Below, in pieces: positions 6,658 through 15,835 of a stretch of DNA of 44,601 nt (the stretch's first letter is position 1; each line of letters starts with the position of its first letter). The notes under the pieces are model-generated. The model was not told where the DNA came from and did no database searches. It saw nothing but the letters and a program-made list of their open reading frames with translations. Source of the DNA: DASUTW01 sp035513995. Its GTDB lineage: Bacteria > Actinomycetota > UBA4738 > CALAEC01. Where the stretch lies: NCBI GenBank assembly GCA_035513995.1, contig DATKBL010000019.1:1-44601 (forward strand). The letters are read 5' to 3'. Position numbers and translations under genes: made by a program.

Positions 6658-7860
6658 CTAGTCCCCCACCTCGGCGGGCTGGGGCTGCTCGTCCAGGGCC
6701 TCCTCGTCGAGCACCGCCAGGAACGGCGCCGACGAGCCGGCGCCCTCGTGAGCGCTGGCGTGGTCCTCGTAGTCCTCGATCAGCTTCTCGAGCTGGGCCT
6801 GGATGTGCTCGCCCCAGTCGATCTCCCAGGCCATCTCGTCGATCGTGCGGCGGGTCACCTCGAGCGAGGAGGCGGCCGGCTGCATCCCCGCCAAGATCAG
6901 GAGGCGGGCGCTGCCTGGGTCGAGCCCGACCCCGCCGCCGGCGAGGTCGAAGAGCCGAGTCAGCCGGAACGCGTCGAGGTCCTCGAGTGCCAGCGGCTCC
7001 TCGCCCGCGTACTGGCTGACGAGCTCCAGGGCGCGCCGCTCCGCGATCCGCAGCCAGCGGTCGACGATCGGCTTCGGGGGCACCGGCTTCCCCTTCGGCT
7101 GGTACTCGAAGTGGACGTGGGGGGGCGTGCTGATCGCGTTCCCCGTGTTGCCGATGAAGCCCAGGACCTGTCCGACCCTGACCTGCTGGCCGATCCGGAG
7201 GCCCTTCGCCCAGCCCGAGAGGTGCGCGTAGAAGTACTGCGTCCCGTCCGCGTCCTCGATCTCGACGTGGAGGCCCGAGAGCTCGCCCTTCCCCTTCTGC
7301 GTCACGACGCCGTCGGCGGCGGCCACCAGGGGCGTCCCGGCCTCCGCGAAGATGTCGAGGCCTTCGTGGAAGCGCGTGCAGCCGTCCCGGCACGCGTGCC
7401 AGTCGTCGGTCCACCACGCGAGGCCGGCCACGGGGAAGGGACCGACCACCGACGCGAGCGACTTCCGCAGCGGAACACCGTACTGCGTGAGCCCGCTGAG
7501 GGTCTCGATCAGGTGGGCGGTGTTCTGAGGTCCGCCGAGCAGGAACGGCGGAGACTCGCCCGGCTCGAGCCGGTTTCGCTGTGAGACGCCGCCGCTCCCC
7601 CGGCCGCCGTCTCCTTGCTCGCCGGCCTTCTTGCCGCCCCCCTTCTTGTCGCCGCCCTTCTTGCCGCCGTCGTCCGGCTTGGGCTTGGGCTTCGGCTTGG
7701 GGGAAGGCTCGGGGTCGGGGTCGGGCTGGGGCCGGCACAGACCCGGGATCGGCACGGGCGAGCAGGGGTCCACCTGGGCCCGGGCGCCGGACAGAGGGAC
7801 CAGGACCTGCTGGAGCACCAGCAGGCCGATGATCACGGCGAGTCTCCTCAGGCTCCTCAC
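6658..7860 (-). CDS. Secreted M23 family metallopeptidase
   Basis: This is a 400-residue exported protein with a LytM-type zinc endopeptidase domain, expected to cut peptidoglycan cross-bridges or stems. After a signal peptide (residues 1-29, ending GARAQ) comes a Pro/Lys/Gly-rich linker (about 45-95). The M23 domain at about 160-260 has zinc ligands in HEGLD (H165, D169) and HVHFE (H248, H250). A helical C-terminal region of about 130 residues is not recognised. The GTG start at 7860 was preferred because it leads straight into the signal peptide and follows GGGGGAAGG. An ATG at 7905 would add 15 Pro/Gly-rich residues. The gene lies downstream of htpX with a 90-bp gap. Confidence 0.85.
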   Translation of the reverse strand: MRSLRRLAVIIGLLVLQQVLVPLSGARAQVDPCSPVPIPGLCRPQPDPDPEPSPKPKPKPKPDDGGKKGGDKKGGGKKAGEQGDGGRGSGGVSQRNRLEPGESPPFLLGGPQNTAHLIETLSGLTQYGVPLRKSLASVVGPFPVAGLAWWTDDWHACRDGCTRFHEGLDIFAEAGTPLVAAADGVVTQKGKGELSGLHVEIEDADGTQYFYAHLSGWAKGLRIGQQVRVGQVLGFIGNTGNAISTPPHVHFEYQPKGKPVPPKPIVDRWLRIAERRALELVSQYAGEEPLALEDLDAFRLTRLFDLAGGGVGLDPGSARLLILAGMQPAASSLEVTRRTIDEMAWEIDWGEHIQAQLEKLIEDYEDHASAHEGAGSSAPFLAVLDEEALDEQPQPAEVGD

Positions 7861-7950
7861 GTCAGACCTTCCCCCGCCCCCGGGGAGCGGGGGTTCATCC
7901 TCCACATCGGCTTTCCGGCATCCTGCTTGAGAACGCGCGATGTGTCCAGT

Positions 7951-8799
7951 TCAGATCCTCGAGACGAGGTCGCGGAGACGCCGGACGCGCTCCTCGGTGG
8001 GCGGGTGGGTTGAGAACAGCGAGGTGATCCCTCCCCCGCGGCGCCCCCGCAGGGGGTTGACGATGAACATGTGGGCCTGCGCCGGGTTGAGCTGGGCGGG
8101 TACCACGCGCGAGGCCTGCTCGAGCTTCAGCAGGGCGCTCGCCAGCGCCTCGGGGTCCTGGGACAGCACGGCCCCGGACTCGTCGGCCTGATACTCGCGC
8201 GACCTGGAGACAGCCATCTGGATCATCCCGGCCGCCAGCGGGCCGACCAGCCACAGGAGGATGAACCCGATCCCCGAGAGCGGGCTGTCGTCGTCTCCGC
8301 CCACAAAGAACACCATGTAGGCGAGGTAGGTGAAGGCCGAGGCGATCGCGCCGGCGATCGACGACACGAGGATGTCCCGATTCAGGACGTGGGAGAGCTC
8401 GTGGGCCAGGACCCCTCGGAGCTCCCGTCGGTCCAGGATCCCCAGGATCCCCCGGGTGACGCTCACCGCCGCGCGCTCGGGGCTCCGGCCGGTGGCGAAC
8501 GCGTTCGGCTGCGCCATCTCGCTGACGTAGATGCGGGGCATGGGGGCCCTGGCCTCCATCGCCAGCTCCTCGACGATCGCGTAGAGCTCCGGCGCCTCCT
8601 CGCGGCTGACCGGCTTGGACTTCGTCGCGGCGATGGCGATCCTGTCGCTCGACCAGTACATGATCCCGTTGAAGAGGAAGGCGATCACCAGCGCGATCGT
8701 GGCTCCCCGACCGCCCCCGATGACCGCGCCCACGGCGACGAACAGCGCCGCGAGGCTTCCGATCAGCAGCCAGGTCTTGACCCGATTGATCCCAGGCAT
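7951..8799 (-). CDS. htpX: Protease HtpX homologue (M48 family)
   Basis: This 282-residue membrane zinc protease is involved in quality control of membrane proteins. Two N-terminal helices (about 10-29 and 33-50) are followed by the catalytic HELSH motif (H133, E134, H137). Two further membrane segments lie near 145-165 and 178-195, and the third zinc ligand is probably E202 in REYQADESG. GGCAGGAGG precedes the ATG by about seven bases. It follows the nuo2 operon by 52 bp on the same strand, so it could be the tail of that transcript. Confidence 0.93.
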   Translation of the reverse strand: MPGINRVKTWLLIGSLAALFVAVGAVIGGGRGATIALVIAFLFNGIMYWSSDRIAIAATKSKPVSREEAPELYAIVEELAMEARAPMPRIYVSEMAQPNAFATGRSPERAAVSVTRGILGILDRRELRGVLAHELSHVLNRDILVSSIAGAIASAFTYLAYMVFFVGGDDDSPLSGIGFILLWLVGPLAAGMIQMAVSRSREYQADESGAVLSQDPEALASALLKLEQASRVVPAQLNPAQAHMFIVNPLRGRRGGGITSLFSTHPPTEERVRRLRDLVSRI

Positions 8800-8851
8800 C
8801 TCTCAACCTCCTGCCCACGATTGTAGAGAGTCCGCAGGCTAGCGAGGCCGT

Positions 8852-10297
8852 TCAGGGGAGCGTGGCGTTCCCCGGGAAGCCCGCGAACAGGTCGGGGAAG
8901 ATGCCCACGACCACGATTGCGGCGGCCGCGAGGGCCACGACGGCGCTGACGAGGGCGGGAGCTCGCAGCGGGCGGTCCTCGGTCCCCTGGACGAAGAACA
9001 TCTGCTTCGCGATCGCGGCGTAGTAGTACAGGCTGATCACGGAGTTCACCACCACCGCGACGGCGAGGTAGGCTTGCTCGGCGGCGATCGCCACGGCGAA
9101 GATCTGGAACTTCGCCCAGAAGCCGGCCAGCGGCGGGATGCCGGCCAGCGACAGGAGGAACAGCAGCATCGAGATCGCCAGGAGTGGGTTCCTCCGGCTC
9201 ATCCCAGCGAAGTCCGAGATCAGGGTGCCCGGCGCCTCTCGCGACATCGCGATCACCACGGCGAAGGCGCCGAGGTTCATCACCGCGTAGATCAGGATGT
9301 AGAGCACGGCGGCCGCGATCGCCTTCTCGTCGACGCCGCTGCCGGCCAGGGCGAACGGCACCATCATGTAGCCCGCCTGGGCCACGCTCGAGTAGGCGAG
9401 CAGACGGACCACCTGCGTCTGCTGCAGCGCGATGAGGTTCCCGATCGTCATCGTGAGGATCGCCAGGACGGCGAAGATCGGGGTCCAGTCCTCCGACGTG
9501 GGCGCGAACCCCACGAACATGATCTGGAGGAGCCCGGCGAACCCCGCCGCCTTCGACGCGACCGAGAGGAACGCGGCGACCGGGATCGGGGACCCCTCGT
9601 AGGTGTCCGGAGCCCAGAAGTGGAACGGCACCGACGAGATCTTGAAGCCGAACCCCGCGATGATGAAAAGCGCGCCGGCGAGCGCTAGCGGGCGCCCCGC
9701 CCCCTCGATCCCCGCAGCGATGTCGGCCAGGGCGATCGACCCGGTGGCGCCGTAGACGAGGCTCATCCCGTAGAGCATCACCGCGGCCGAGAGGATCCCG
9801 ATCAGGAAGAACTTCATCGCGGCCTCGTTCGAACGGGGGTCGCGCTTCCGGAGGCCCGCGATCAGGAAGGCCGGCGCCGAGACGAGCTCGAGCGAGATGA
9901 ACAGCATCAGGAGGTCGCGCGAGGACGAGATCGTCAGCATCCCCAGGAACGAGGTGAGCAGGAGGAAGTAGTACTCGCCCTGGAAGTACCTTCCCTCGCG
10001 GAAGTAGCGGAGCGACACGATCAGGATCACCAGCGCCACGGCCAGGAAGAAGACCTTGAAGAGGAGGGCGAAGTCGTCCACGACGTAGGTGCCGAACGTG
10101 GTGCGCGGCGTGGAGCCGAGGAGCGAGAGCGTCGCCCCGAGGGAGGCGAGCACCCCCGCGAAGGAGATGGGCATCGCCCACCACTTCCGATCGAGCCGCA
10201 GCACGAGGTCGACGAGCAGCACGACCATGACCGTCCCCGCGAGGATCAGCTCGGGGAGGATCGCGTGGTAGTCGATGTCCAGGCTGAACCCCTGCAC
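8852..10297 (-). CDS. nuoN: NADH-quinone oxidoreductase subunit N (nuo2)
   Basis: This is one of the three antiporter-like proton-pumping subunits of the complex I membrane arm, 481 residues with about 14 membrane helices. Family marks are FISLELVSAPAFLI (conserved Glu of helix 5), VPFHFWAPDTYEGSP and AYSSVAQAGYMM. It is the last gene of the second nuo operon and starts one base after the nuoM stop. A separate nuoN lies at 19230-20681, and the two copies differ throughout, so this is not a recent duplication. Confidence 0.95.
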   Translation of the reverse strand: MQGFSLDIDYHAILPELILAGTVMVVLLVDLVLRLDRKWWAMPISFAGVLASLGATLSLLGSTPRTTFGTYVVDDFALLFKVFFLAVALVILIVSLRYFREGRYFQGEYYFLLLTSFLGMLTISSSRDLLMLFISLELVSAPAFLIAGLRKRDPRSNEAAMKFFLIGILSAAVMLYGMSLVYGATGSIALADIAAGIEGAGRPLALAGALFIIAGFGFKISSVPFHFWAPDTYEGSPIPVAAFLSVASKAAGFAGLLQIMFVGFAPTSEDWTPIFAVLAILTMTIGNLIALQQTQVVRLLAYSSVAQAGYMMVPFALAGSGVDEKAIAAAVLYILIYAVMNLGAFAVVIAMSREAPGTLISDFAGMSRRNPLLAISMLLFLLSLAGIPPLAGFWAKFQIFAVAIAAEQAYLAVAVVVNSVISLYYYAAIAKQMFFVQGTEDRPLRAPALVSAVVALAAAAIVVVGIFPDLFAGFPGNATLP

Positions 10298-10298
10298 G

Positions 10299-11840
10299 CT
10301 AGCCTCCGAACAGGGCCACGAGCGACCCCACGGCCTCGTTCGTCATCCCGAGGATCAGCCGCGGGTACACCCCGAGGAGCAGGATCCCCACGAGCAGCGG
10401 CGCCCAAGACACGTACTCGAGCGCGGTCACGTCGGCGAGTGGCTTGTCCTGCCACCGCTCGGGCACCATGCCCATGTTCACGCGCTGGAGCATCCACAGG
10501 AAGTAGCCCGCGGTCAGGATCGTCCCGACGCCGCCCACGACCATGAAGGCCCGGTAGACCCCCACGTTCAGGGAGTCGAGGGGGTTGAAGGCCGACAGCA
10601 GGGCCATGACCTCGCCCCAGAAGCCGGCCAGGCCGGGGAGGCCCAACGAGGCGATCGCGGTGAAAGCCAGCAGGGAGGCCAGGTAGGGCACCTTCTGCAT
10701 CATGCCGCCGCCGATCTCGGCGATCTCGCGCGTGTGATAGCGCTCGTGGAGCGACCCGGCGAGGAAGAACAGCATCCCGGTGATGACGCCGTGGGCGACC
10801 ATGCCGAAGATCGCCGCGTTGATCCCGACATCGGTAAGCGTGGCGATCCCCAGCATCACGAACCCCATGTGCCCGACCGAGGAGAACGCGATGAGGCGCT
10901 TCAGGTCGCGTTGAGCCAGGCATGCCAGCGCCGCGTAGATGATGGCGATCACCGAGAGCAGGCCGATCCACGGCGCCCAGATCTCCGCGGCCTCGGGGAG
11001 GATCGGGAGCGCGATCCGCACGAAGCCATAGGTCCCCATCTTCAGGAGGACGCCGGCCAGGAGCACGGACCCCACGGTCGGGGCCTCGGTATGGGCGTCG
11101 GGCAGCCACGTGTGGAAGGGCCACATCGGCACCTTGATCGCGAACCCGAGGAACAGGCCGGCGAACACCCACAGCTGGAACGTGACGTCGAAGCCCTGCT
11201 GCTGGAGGGCGAGCATGTCGAAGGTGTTGGGCTCGGCGCGGAAGTACATCGCCAGGAACCCCAGCAGCATGAAGACCGACCCGAACAGCGTGTAGAGGAA
11301 GAACTTGATCGCCGCGTACTCGCGGTTCGGCCCTCCCCAGATCCCGATCAGGAAGTACATCGGGACCAGCACCAGCTCCCAGAAGACGAAGAACAGCACG
11401 AGGTCGAAGGCGACGAACGTGCCGGCCATCCCGGTCTCGAGGAGGAGGAGCAGCGCGATGAACGCCTTCGGCCGGCCCGGGTCGGGCAGCCACTTCCACG
11501 TGTAGATCATGCAGAGGAAGGACAGCAGGAGGGTGAGCTGGAAGAGCGGCATGCTGATGCCGTCCATGCCCACGTGGAATCGGGCCCCGATCGCGGAGAT
11601 CCACGAGGCGTCCACGCGGAACTGGAGGGCCTCGGCCCCCCCCTGCCCGAACGCCCCCCCCAGCCCGAAGTCGAACCGGAACAGCATCGCGACGCCGATG
11701 ATCAGGGGGATGAGGGTGAACAGGATCCCGAGCGCGCGGATCAGGCGGTCGGCCGCTCTCGGCACGAAGGCCACGACCGCGGCCCCCACGGTCGGGAGGA
11801 AGACCGCCAGCGAGATCGCCCAGGTGTCGAACCAGTCCAT
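10299..11840 (-). CDS. nuoM: NADH-quinone oxidoreductase subunit M (nuo2)
   Basis: This antiporter-like complex I membrane subunit has 513 residues. It carries the helix-5 Glu in FWELVLVPMYFLIGIWG, the motif PFHTWLPDAHTEAPT, KMGTYGF (helix 8 Lys) and AFSSVGHMGFVM. It lies between nuoL (15-bp gap) and nuoN (1-bp gap). The residues needed for proton transfer look intact, so the pump module of the second complex appears functional. Confidence 0.95.
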   Translation of the reverse strand: MDWFDTWAISLAVFLPTVGAAVVAFVPRAADRLIRALGILFTLIPLIIGVAMLFRFDFGLGGAFGQGGAEALQFRVDASWISAIGARFHVGMDGISMPLFQLTLLLSFLCMIYTWKWLPDPGRPKAFIALLLLLETGMAGTFVAFDLVLFFVFWELVLVPMYFLIGIWGGPNREYAAIKFFLYTLFGSVFMLLGFLAMYFRAEPNTFDMLALQQQGFDVTFQLWVFAGLFLGFAIKVPMWPFHTWLPDAHTEAPTVGSVLLAGVLLKMGTYGFVRIALPILPEAAEIWAPWIGLLSVIAIIYAALACLAQRDLKRLIAFSSVGHMGFVMLGIATLTDVGINAAIFGMVAHGVITGMLFFLAGSLHERYHTREIAEIGGGMMQKVPYLASLLAFTAIASLGLPGLAGFWGEVMALLSAFNPLDSLNVGVYRAFMVVGGVGTILTAGYFLWMLQRVNMGMVPERWQDKPLADVTALEYVSWAPLLVGILLLGVYPRLILGMTNEAVGSLVALFGG

Positions 11841-11855
11841 GTCCCCTCCGTCCTC

Positions 11856-13784
11856 TCAGATCCTCGCGAAGATGACCGCCAGGATGGCCACCCCGGCGAA
11901 CAGCACGATCGCGTACGTTTGCACGTTCCCCGACTGGATGTAGCGGAGGAGTCCTCCGGTCCAGCCGGTCGCCACCCCGACTCGATTGACGATGCCGTCC
12001 ACGACGTTCCGGTCTACCGCCTCCGTGGCGACCCCGAGCTTGCGCGCCACCCACCCCGCCGCGTTCACCATGCCGTCGAGGATGTGCTGGTTGGTCCAGT
12101 CCACGCCCCGAGCGATCGGGCCCTTGACCGGCCCCACGATCCCTCCGAGGTAGATATCGTCGAGGTAGTACCCGCGCTGCGCGAACGCGTACAGGGGCCC
12201 GAGCCGCCGCAGCGGCTCGCGCTCGCGATACCTCCCGTAGAGCGCCAGTCCGAGGGCGATGGCCGCGACGGCGATGGCCAGCGAGAGGCCGGCGTTGAAG
12301 AAGGAGAACTCGGGGTGATGCGGCTCGCCCACGTACACCCAGTCGGAGAACCACCCCACGAACGGGGCGTTCACGAACCCCACGACCACGGAGAGCCCGG
12401 CCAGGACCGCGAGCGGCCCGACCATCGTCGGGGGCGATTCGTGCGGGTGGACCTCCTCGGCGTAGCGGGGCCGCCCGAAGAAGGTGAGCAGCACCGCGCG
12501 CGTCATGTAGAAGGCCGTGAGAGCCGCAGTGATCAGGGCCACGATCCACAGCCCGGTCTGCCCCTCGGCGTAGGCGGCCGTGATGATCTCGTCCTTCGAC
12601 CAGAACCCGGCCAGGGGCGGGATGCCGGCGAGAGCCACCGCCCCGATCAGGAACGTCCAGTAGGTCCACGGCATGTGGCGCCGCAGGCCTCCCATCTCGC
12701 TCATGTTGTTCGTGTGGACGGCGTGGATGATCGAGCCAGCCGCGAGGAACAGCAGCGCCTTGAAGAACGCGTGGGTGAAGAGGTGGAAGAAGCCCGCCGT
12801 GTAGCCGGCCTCCCCGATCCCCAGCGCGGCCATCATGTAGGCGAGCTGGGAGATGGTCGAGTACGCGAGGACCCGCTTGATGTCGTCCTGGACCGCGGCG
12901 AGGACGGCGGCGATCAGCATGGTGATCGCGGCGATGACCGCGACGACGGTGAGAGCCTCGGGGGCGGCGGCCTCGAAGACGAGGAACATCCGACCCACGA
13001 GATAGACGCCGGCCACCACCATCGTGGCGGCGTGGATCAGGGCAGAAACCGGGGTCGGGCCCGCCATCGCGTCGGGCAGCCACACATGCAGCGGGAACTG
13101 CGCCGACTTCCCGATCGCCCCGCCGAAGAGGAGGAGGGCGGCGGCCAGCACGAGGGCCGACGAGAGCTCGCCGCCCTCCACCGCGTGGGTGACCTGCTGG
13201 ATGTTCGCGGTGCCGGCGCCGATCACGAGCGCGAAGATCCCGAACTGGAACGGCACGTCGCCGATCTTCGTCGTGATGAACGCCTTCATCGCGGCGCTGG
13301 AGTTCTCCTTCTCCTCCCACCAGTGACCGATCAGGAGGTACGAGCAGACCCCCACGAGCTCCCAGCCGATCAGCAGCTGCCAGAGGTTGTTCGCGAGGAC
13401 GAGGTTGAGCATCGCCCCCGTGAACAGCGAGAGCACCGCGTAGAACCACGTGAAGCGCCGGTCGCCGCGCATGTACCCGAGCGAGTAGACGTGGACCAGC
13501 AGCGAGACGGTCGTGACGACGATCAGCATCATCGCCGCGAGGCCGTCGACGTAGGTCCCGATCTCGAACCGGAAGGACCCGATCTCGAGCCAGGGCCAGG
13601 AGCGCTCGACGGCCCCCTCGCCCCCGATCTGCTGCAGGGCCACGATCAGCGAGAGCACCCACGCGGCGCCCACGGCGAGGATGCCGAGTGTCGCCCCGCG
13701 GCCCGGCGTCCGCTTGCCTAGGAAAGCGATGACGAAGAAGGAGACCAGGGGGATGACCGGGATCAGCCACGCCTGCTCGATCAT
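11856..13784 (-). CDS. nuoL: NADH-quinone oxidoreductase subunit L (nuo2)
   Basis: This is the distal antiporter-like subunit of the membrane arm, 642 residues, including the C-terminal amphipathic lateral helix region. Marks are LIGWELVGVCSYLLIGHWW (helix 5 Glu), FPLHVWLPDAMAGPTPVSAL, IHAATMVVAGVYL and FTHAFFKALLFLAAGS. It starts 7 bp after the nuoK stop. The order K-L-M-N is the usual one. Confidence 0.95.
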   Translation of the reverse strand: MIEQAWLIPVIPLVSFFVIAFLGKRTPGRGATLGILAVGAAWVLSLIVALQQIGGEGAVERSWPWLEIGSFRFEIGTYVDGLAAMMLIVVTTVSLLVHVYSLGYMRGDRRFTWFYAVLSLFTGAMLNLVLANNLWQLLIGWELVGVCSYLLIGHWWEEKENSSAAMKAFITTKIGDVPFQFGIFALVIGAGTANIQQVTHAVEGGELSSALVLAAALLLFGGAIGKSAQFPLHVWLPDAMAGPTPVSALIHAATMVVAGVYLVGRMFLVFEAAAPEALTVVAVIAAITMLIAAVLAAVQDDIKRVLAYSTISQLAYMMAALGIGEAGYTAGFFHLFTHAFFKALLFLAAGSIIHAVHTNNMSEMGGLRRHMPWTYWTFLIGAVALAGIPPLAGFWSKDEIITAAYAEGQTGLWIVALITAALTAFYMTRAVLLTFFGRPRYAEEVHPHESPPTMVGPLAVLAGLSVVVGFVNAPFVGWFSDWVYVGEPHHPEFSFFNAGLSLAIAVAAIALGLALYGRYREREPLRRLGPLYAFAQRGYYLDDIYLGGIVGPVKGPIARGVDWTNQHILDGMVNAAGWVARKLGVATEAVDRNVVDGIVNRVGVATGWTGGLLRYIQSGNVQTYAIVLFAGVAILAVIFARI

Positions 13785-13791
13785 CGAGGCG

Positions 13792-14100
13792 TCACCATCG
13801 CAGGAGGTTGATCTCGTCGACGTTGATCGTCTCGCGGTTGCGGAAGATCAGGATCACGATCGCCAGGCCGATGCCCACCTCCGCCGCGGCCACGGTGATC
13901 ACGAAGAGGGCGAAGATCTGACCGGTCATCGCCGCGTCCTGCAGCAGCTGCGAGAACGCCACGAGGTTCACGTTCACCGCGTTGAGCATCAGCTCGATCG
14001 ACATCAGCACGAGGACGGCGTTCCGACGGGCCAGCACGCCATAGACGCCCACCGCGAAGAGCCCGGCCGAGAAGAAGAGGACGATCGGAAGCCGGATCAC
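13792..14100 (-). CDS. nuoK: NADH-quinone oxidoreductase subunit K (nuo2)
   Basis: This is a small membrane subunit of complex I with 102 residues and three helices. It carries the two conserved membrane glutamates in SIELMLNAVN and AAAEVGIGLAI. The start is a GTG at 14100 whose last two bases belong to the TGA stop of nuoJ (GTGA overlap). A longer open frame running upstream is read-through over nuoJ in another phase. Confidence 0.94.
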   Translation of the reverse strand: MIRLPIVLFFSAGLFAVGVYGVLARRNAVLVLMSIELMLNAVNVNLVAFSQLLQDAAMTGQIFALFVITVAAAEVGIGLAIVILIFRNRETINVDEINLLRW

Positions 14101-14591
14101 TCCGCGTCCTCCTTCCGGGCGATCGTCACCGCGCCGATCAGAGCGGCCAGCAGGAGGAACGAGACCACCTCGAAGGGCAGGACGAAGTCGGTGAAGAGGC
14201 TCTCCCCCGCCTCGGCGATCCTCGTCGGCCGGAGGACGATCTCCTGGTCGCCGAACGCGTCCTGCAGGAGGAAGACCAGGCCGGCCAGGATCCCCAGCGC
14301 GACGATCGCGGACAGCCCCCGCTGCTGGTTGTCGAGGGCCTCGCGGCCGATCGGGGCGCGGGTGAGCATCAGGCCGAAGAGCAGGAGGACCACGATCGCC
14401 CCTACGTAGATCAGGATCTGGACCCAGCCGAGGAACTCCGCCCCCAGCAGGAGGTAGATCGCGCCCACCATCAGGAGCGACACGACGAGGTAGAGGGCGG
14501 CGTGCACGACGTTCTTCGAGGTGACCAGGCGGACGGCGGCCCCCAGGCCGACCACGCCCAGGACGACGAACGCCCACTCCTCCCAGGTCAT
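14097..14591 (-). CDS. nuoJ: NADH-quinone oxidoreductase subunit J (nuo2)
   Basis: This is a five-helix membrane subunit of complex I with 164 residues. The third helix carries VQILIYVGAIVVLLLFGLML, the family signature (IYVGAI). The ATG at 14591 overlaps the 3' end of nuoI by four bases. The C-terminus ends in RKEDAE. Confidence 0.94.
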   Translation of the reverse strand: MTWEEWAFVVLGVVGLGAAVRLVTSKNVVHAALYLVVSLLMVGAIYLLLGAEFLGWVQILIYVGAIVVLLLFGLMLTRAPIGREALDNQQRGLSAIVALGILAGLVFLLQDAFGDQEIVLRPTRIAEAGESLFTDFVLPFEVVSFLLLAALIGAVTIARKEDAE

Positions 14592-15835
14592 CCCCCGCCT
14601 CCCTGCTGGCGGGCCGCCCGGATCGCAGCCGCCTTCGCGCGACCCTCGGCAACGCGAGGGTTCACCCCGGCGTCGAGCTGCTCCTGCAGCACGCGCTCGT
14701 AGGTCGCCTGGTCGGGCTCGACCTCGACCCGCTCGGCCTGGGGGGCGGGCTGCTCGGGGGCGGGCTGCTCGGGGGCGGCCGTGCCGGGCTCCGCGATCGG
14801 CGTCACCGACGTGGGCGCGACATCCTCGTCCTCCTCGGAAGGCTCGGGCTCGGCGCCGACCTCGAGCTCGGGCGGGGGCATCACCTTGTAGGTCCAGTCC
14901 CGGAGCCGGTCCTTCTCGTGGAGCAGCTCGAGGACGTCGTACTCCGCGTACTCGAACTCCGGGCTCCAGAACAGCGCGTCGAACGGGCACACCTCGACGC
15001 AGATCCCGCAGTACATGCACAGCGCGAAATCGATGGCGAAGCGGTCCAGGACCTTCGCCGACCGCGCCCGGCCGCCCGACGCCGGCTCGTGGGTCTCCTT
15101 ATGCGACTCGATGTAGATGCACCAGTCGGGGCACTCCTTGGAGCACTTCCAGCAGACCGTGCAGTTCTCGGGCTTCAGCGCGATCACGCCGCGGGTCCGC
15201 GCCGGGAGGTCGGGCTTCTCGCGCGGGTACTGCTGGGTGATCGAGGGCTGGAGGAGGTGCTTCAGGGTGACGAGGAGGCCCTTGATCAGCCCCACGCCGG
15301 GGAGCGACCTGGGCGGCCCCCAGATCTGGTTCAGCTCGGACTGGTAGAGCGGGATGTGGAGCATCGCCGGCGAGACGGCCACGCCCAGCAGGCCCGACGC
15401 GCTCGGCTCGAGCCCCGCGCGCTCCTGCATCCGCGAGATGCGCCCCCCGGTCCGGAATACCGAGACGATCAGCGGGATGGGGATGACGAAGAGCGCCGCG
15501 GCGGCGAGCAGCCATCCGACGAGCCCGACGCTCGTCCCCGTGAGGGCGAGGATCAGGGCCACGAGCAGCGGCACCGGCGCGGCGAGCCCGATCATCACGG
15601 CGAGGGCCGAGAGCGCGGGCGTGATCGTGTTGTCGCCCAGGAACCGACGGGCCTCGTCGTTCGCGCGGTACTGCCACACCACCGCGTAGGCCATGAGCGT
15701 GGCGAAGACGAGCAGCCAGGCCCCGACGGGGTTGCGCCGCCGGTAGCGCTGGCCGTCGACATCGACGTACCGGAGGCCGTCGGGCGCGATCAGCTCGTGC
15801 CCGCGCGTCTCGGGCTCGCGGACGTCCACCGCCAT
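14588..15835 (-). CDS. nuoI: NuoI fused to an N-terminal DUF4234-like membrane domain (nuo2)
   Basis: The 415-residue protein is more than twice the normal NuoI length. Residues 35-172 resemble DUF4234: a RRRNPVGAWLL start, then QYRANDEARRFLGD, two more hydrophobic helices and an ending LYQSELNQIW. Residues 182-318 are NuoI with two complete 4Fe-4S motifs (C225/C228/C231/C235 and C273/C276/C279/C283), the N6a/N6b wires of complex I. Residues 320-415 form an acidic Pro-rich extension with a basic helical end. The frame is continuous, and the start at 15835 abuts the nuoH stop. The other NuoI (25012-25473) has none of the additions. The fusion would tether NuoI to the membrane; its purpose is unknown. 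Confidence 0.9.
   Translation of the reverse strand: MAVDVREPETRGHELIAPDGLRYVDVDGQRYRRRNPVGAWLLVFATLMAYAVVWQYRANDEARRFLGDNTITPALSALAVMIGLAAPVPLLVALILALTGTSVGLVGWLLAAAALFVIPIPLIVSVFRTGGRISRMQERAGLEPSASGLLGVAVSPAMLHIPLYQSELNQIWGPPRSLPGVGLIKGLLVTLKHLLQPSITQQYPREKPDLPARTRGVIALKPENCTVCWKCSKECPDWCIYIESHKETHEPASGGRARSAKVLDRFAIDFALCMYCGICVEVCPFDALFWSPEFEYAEYDVLELLHEKDRLRDWTYKVMPPPELEVGAEPEPSEEDEDVAPTSVTPIAEPGTAAPEQPAPEQPAPQAERVEVEPDQATYERVLQEQLDAGVNPRVAEGRAKAAAIRAARQQGGGG

Noticed and set aside
8800..8851. Imperfect inverted sequence between nuoN2 and htpX as a third Rex site
   Set aside because: The arms (ATCTCTCAAC and TGTAGAGAG) do not match TTGTGAA/TTCACAA and the spacing is wrong.
10275..13721. 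A very long open frame (over 1,100 codons) on the plus strand
   Set aside because: It is antisense to nuoL and nuoM, is rich in His, Asp, Glu and Arg typical of reversed high-GC codons, and has no domain. The minus-strand genes explain the DNA.
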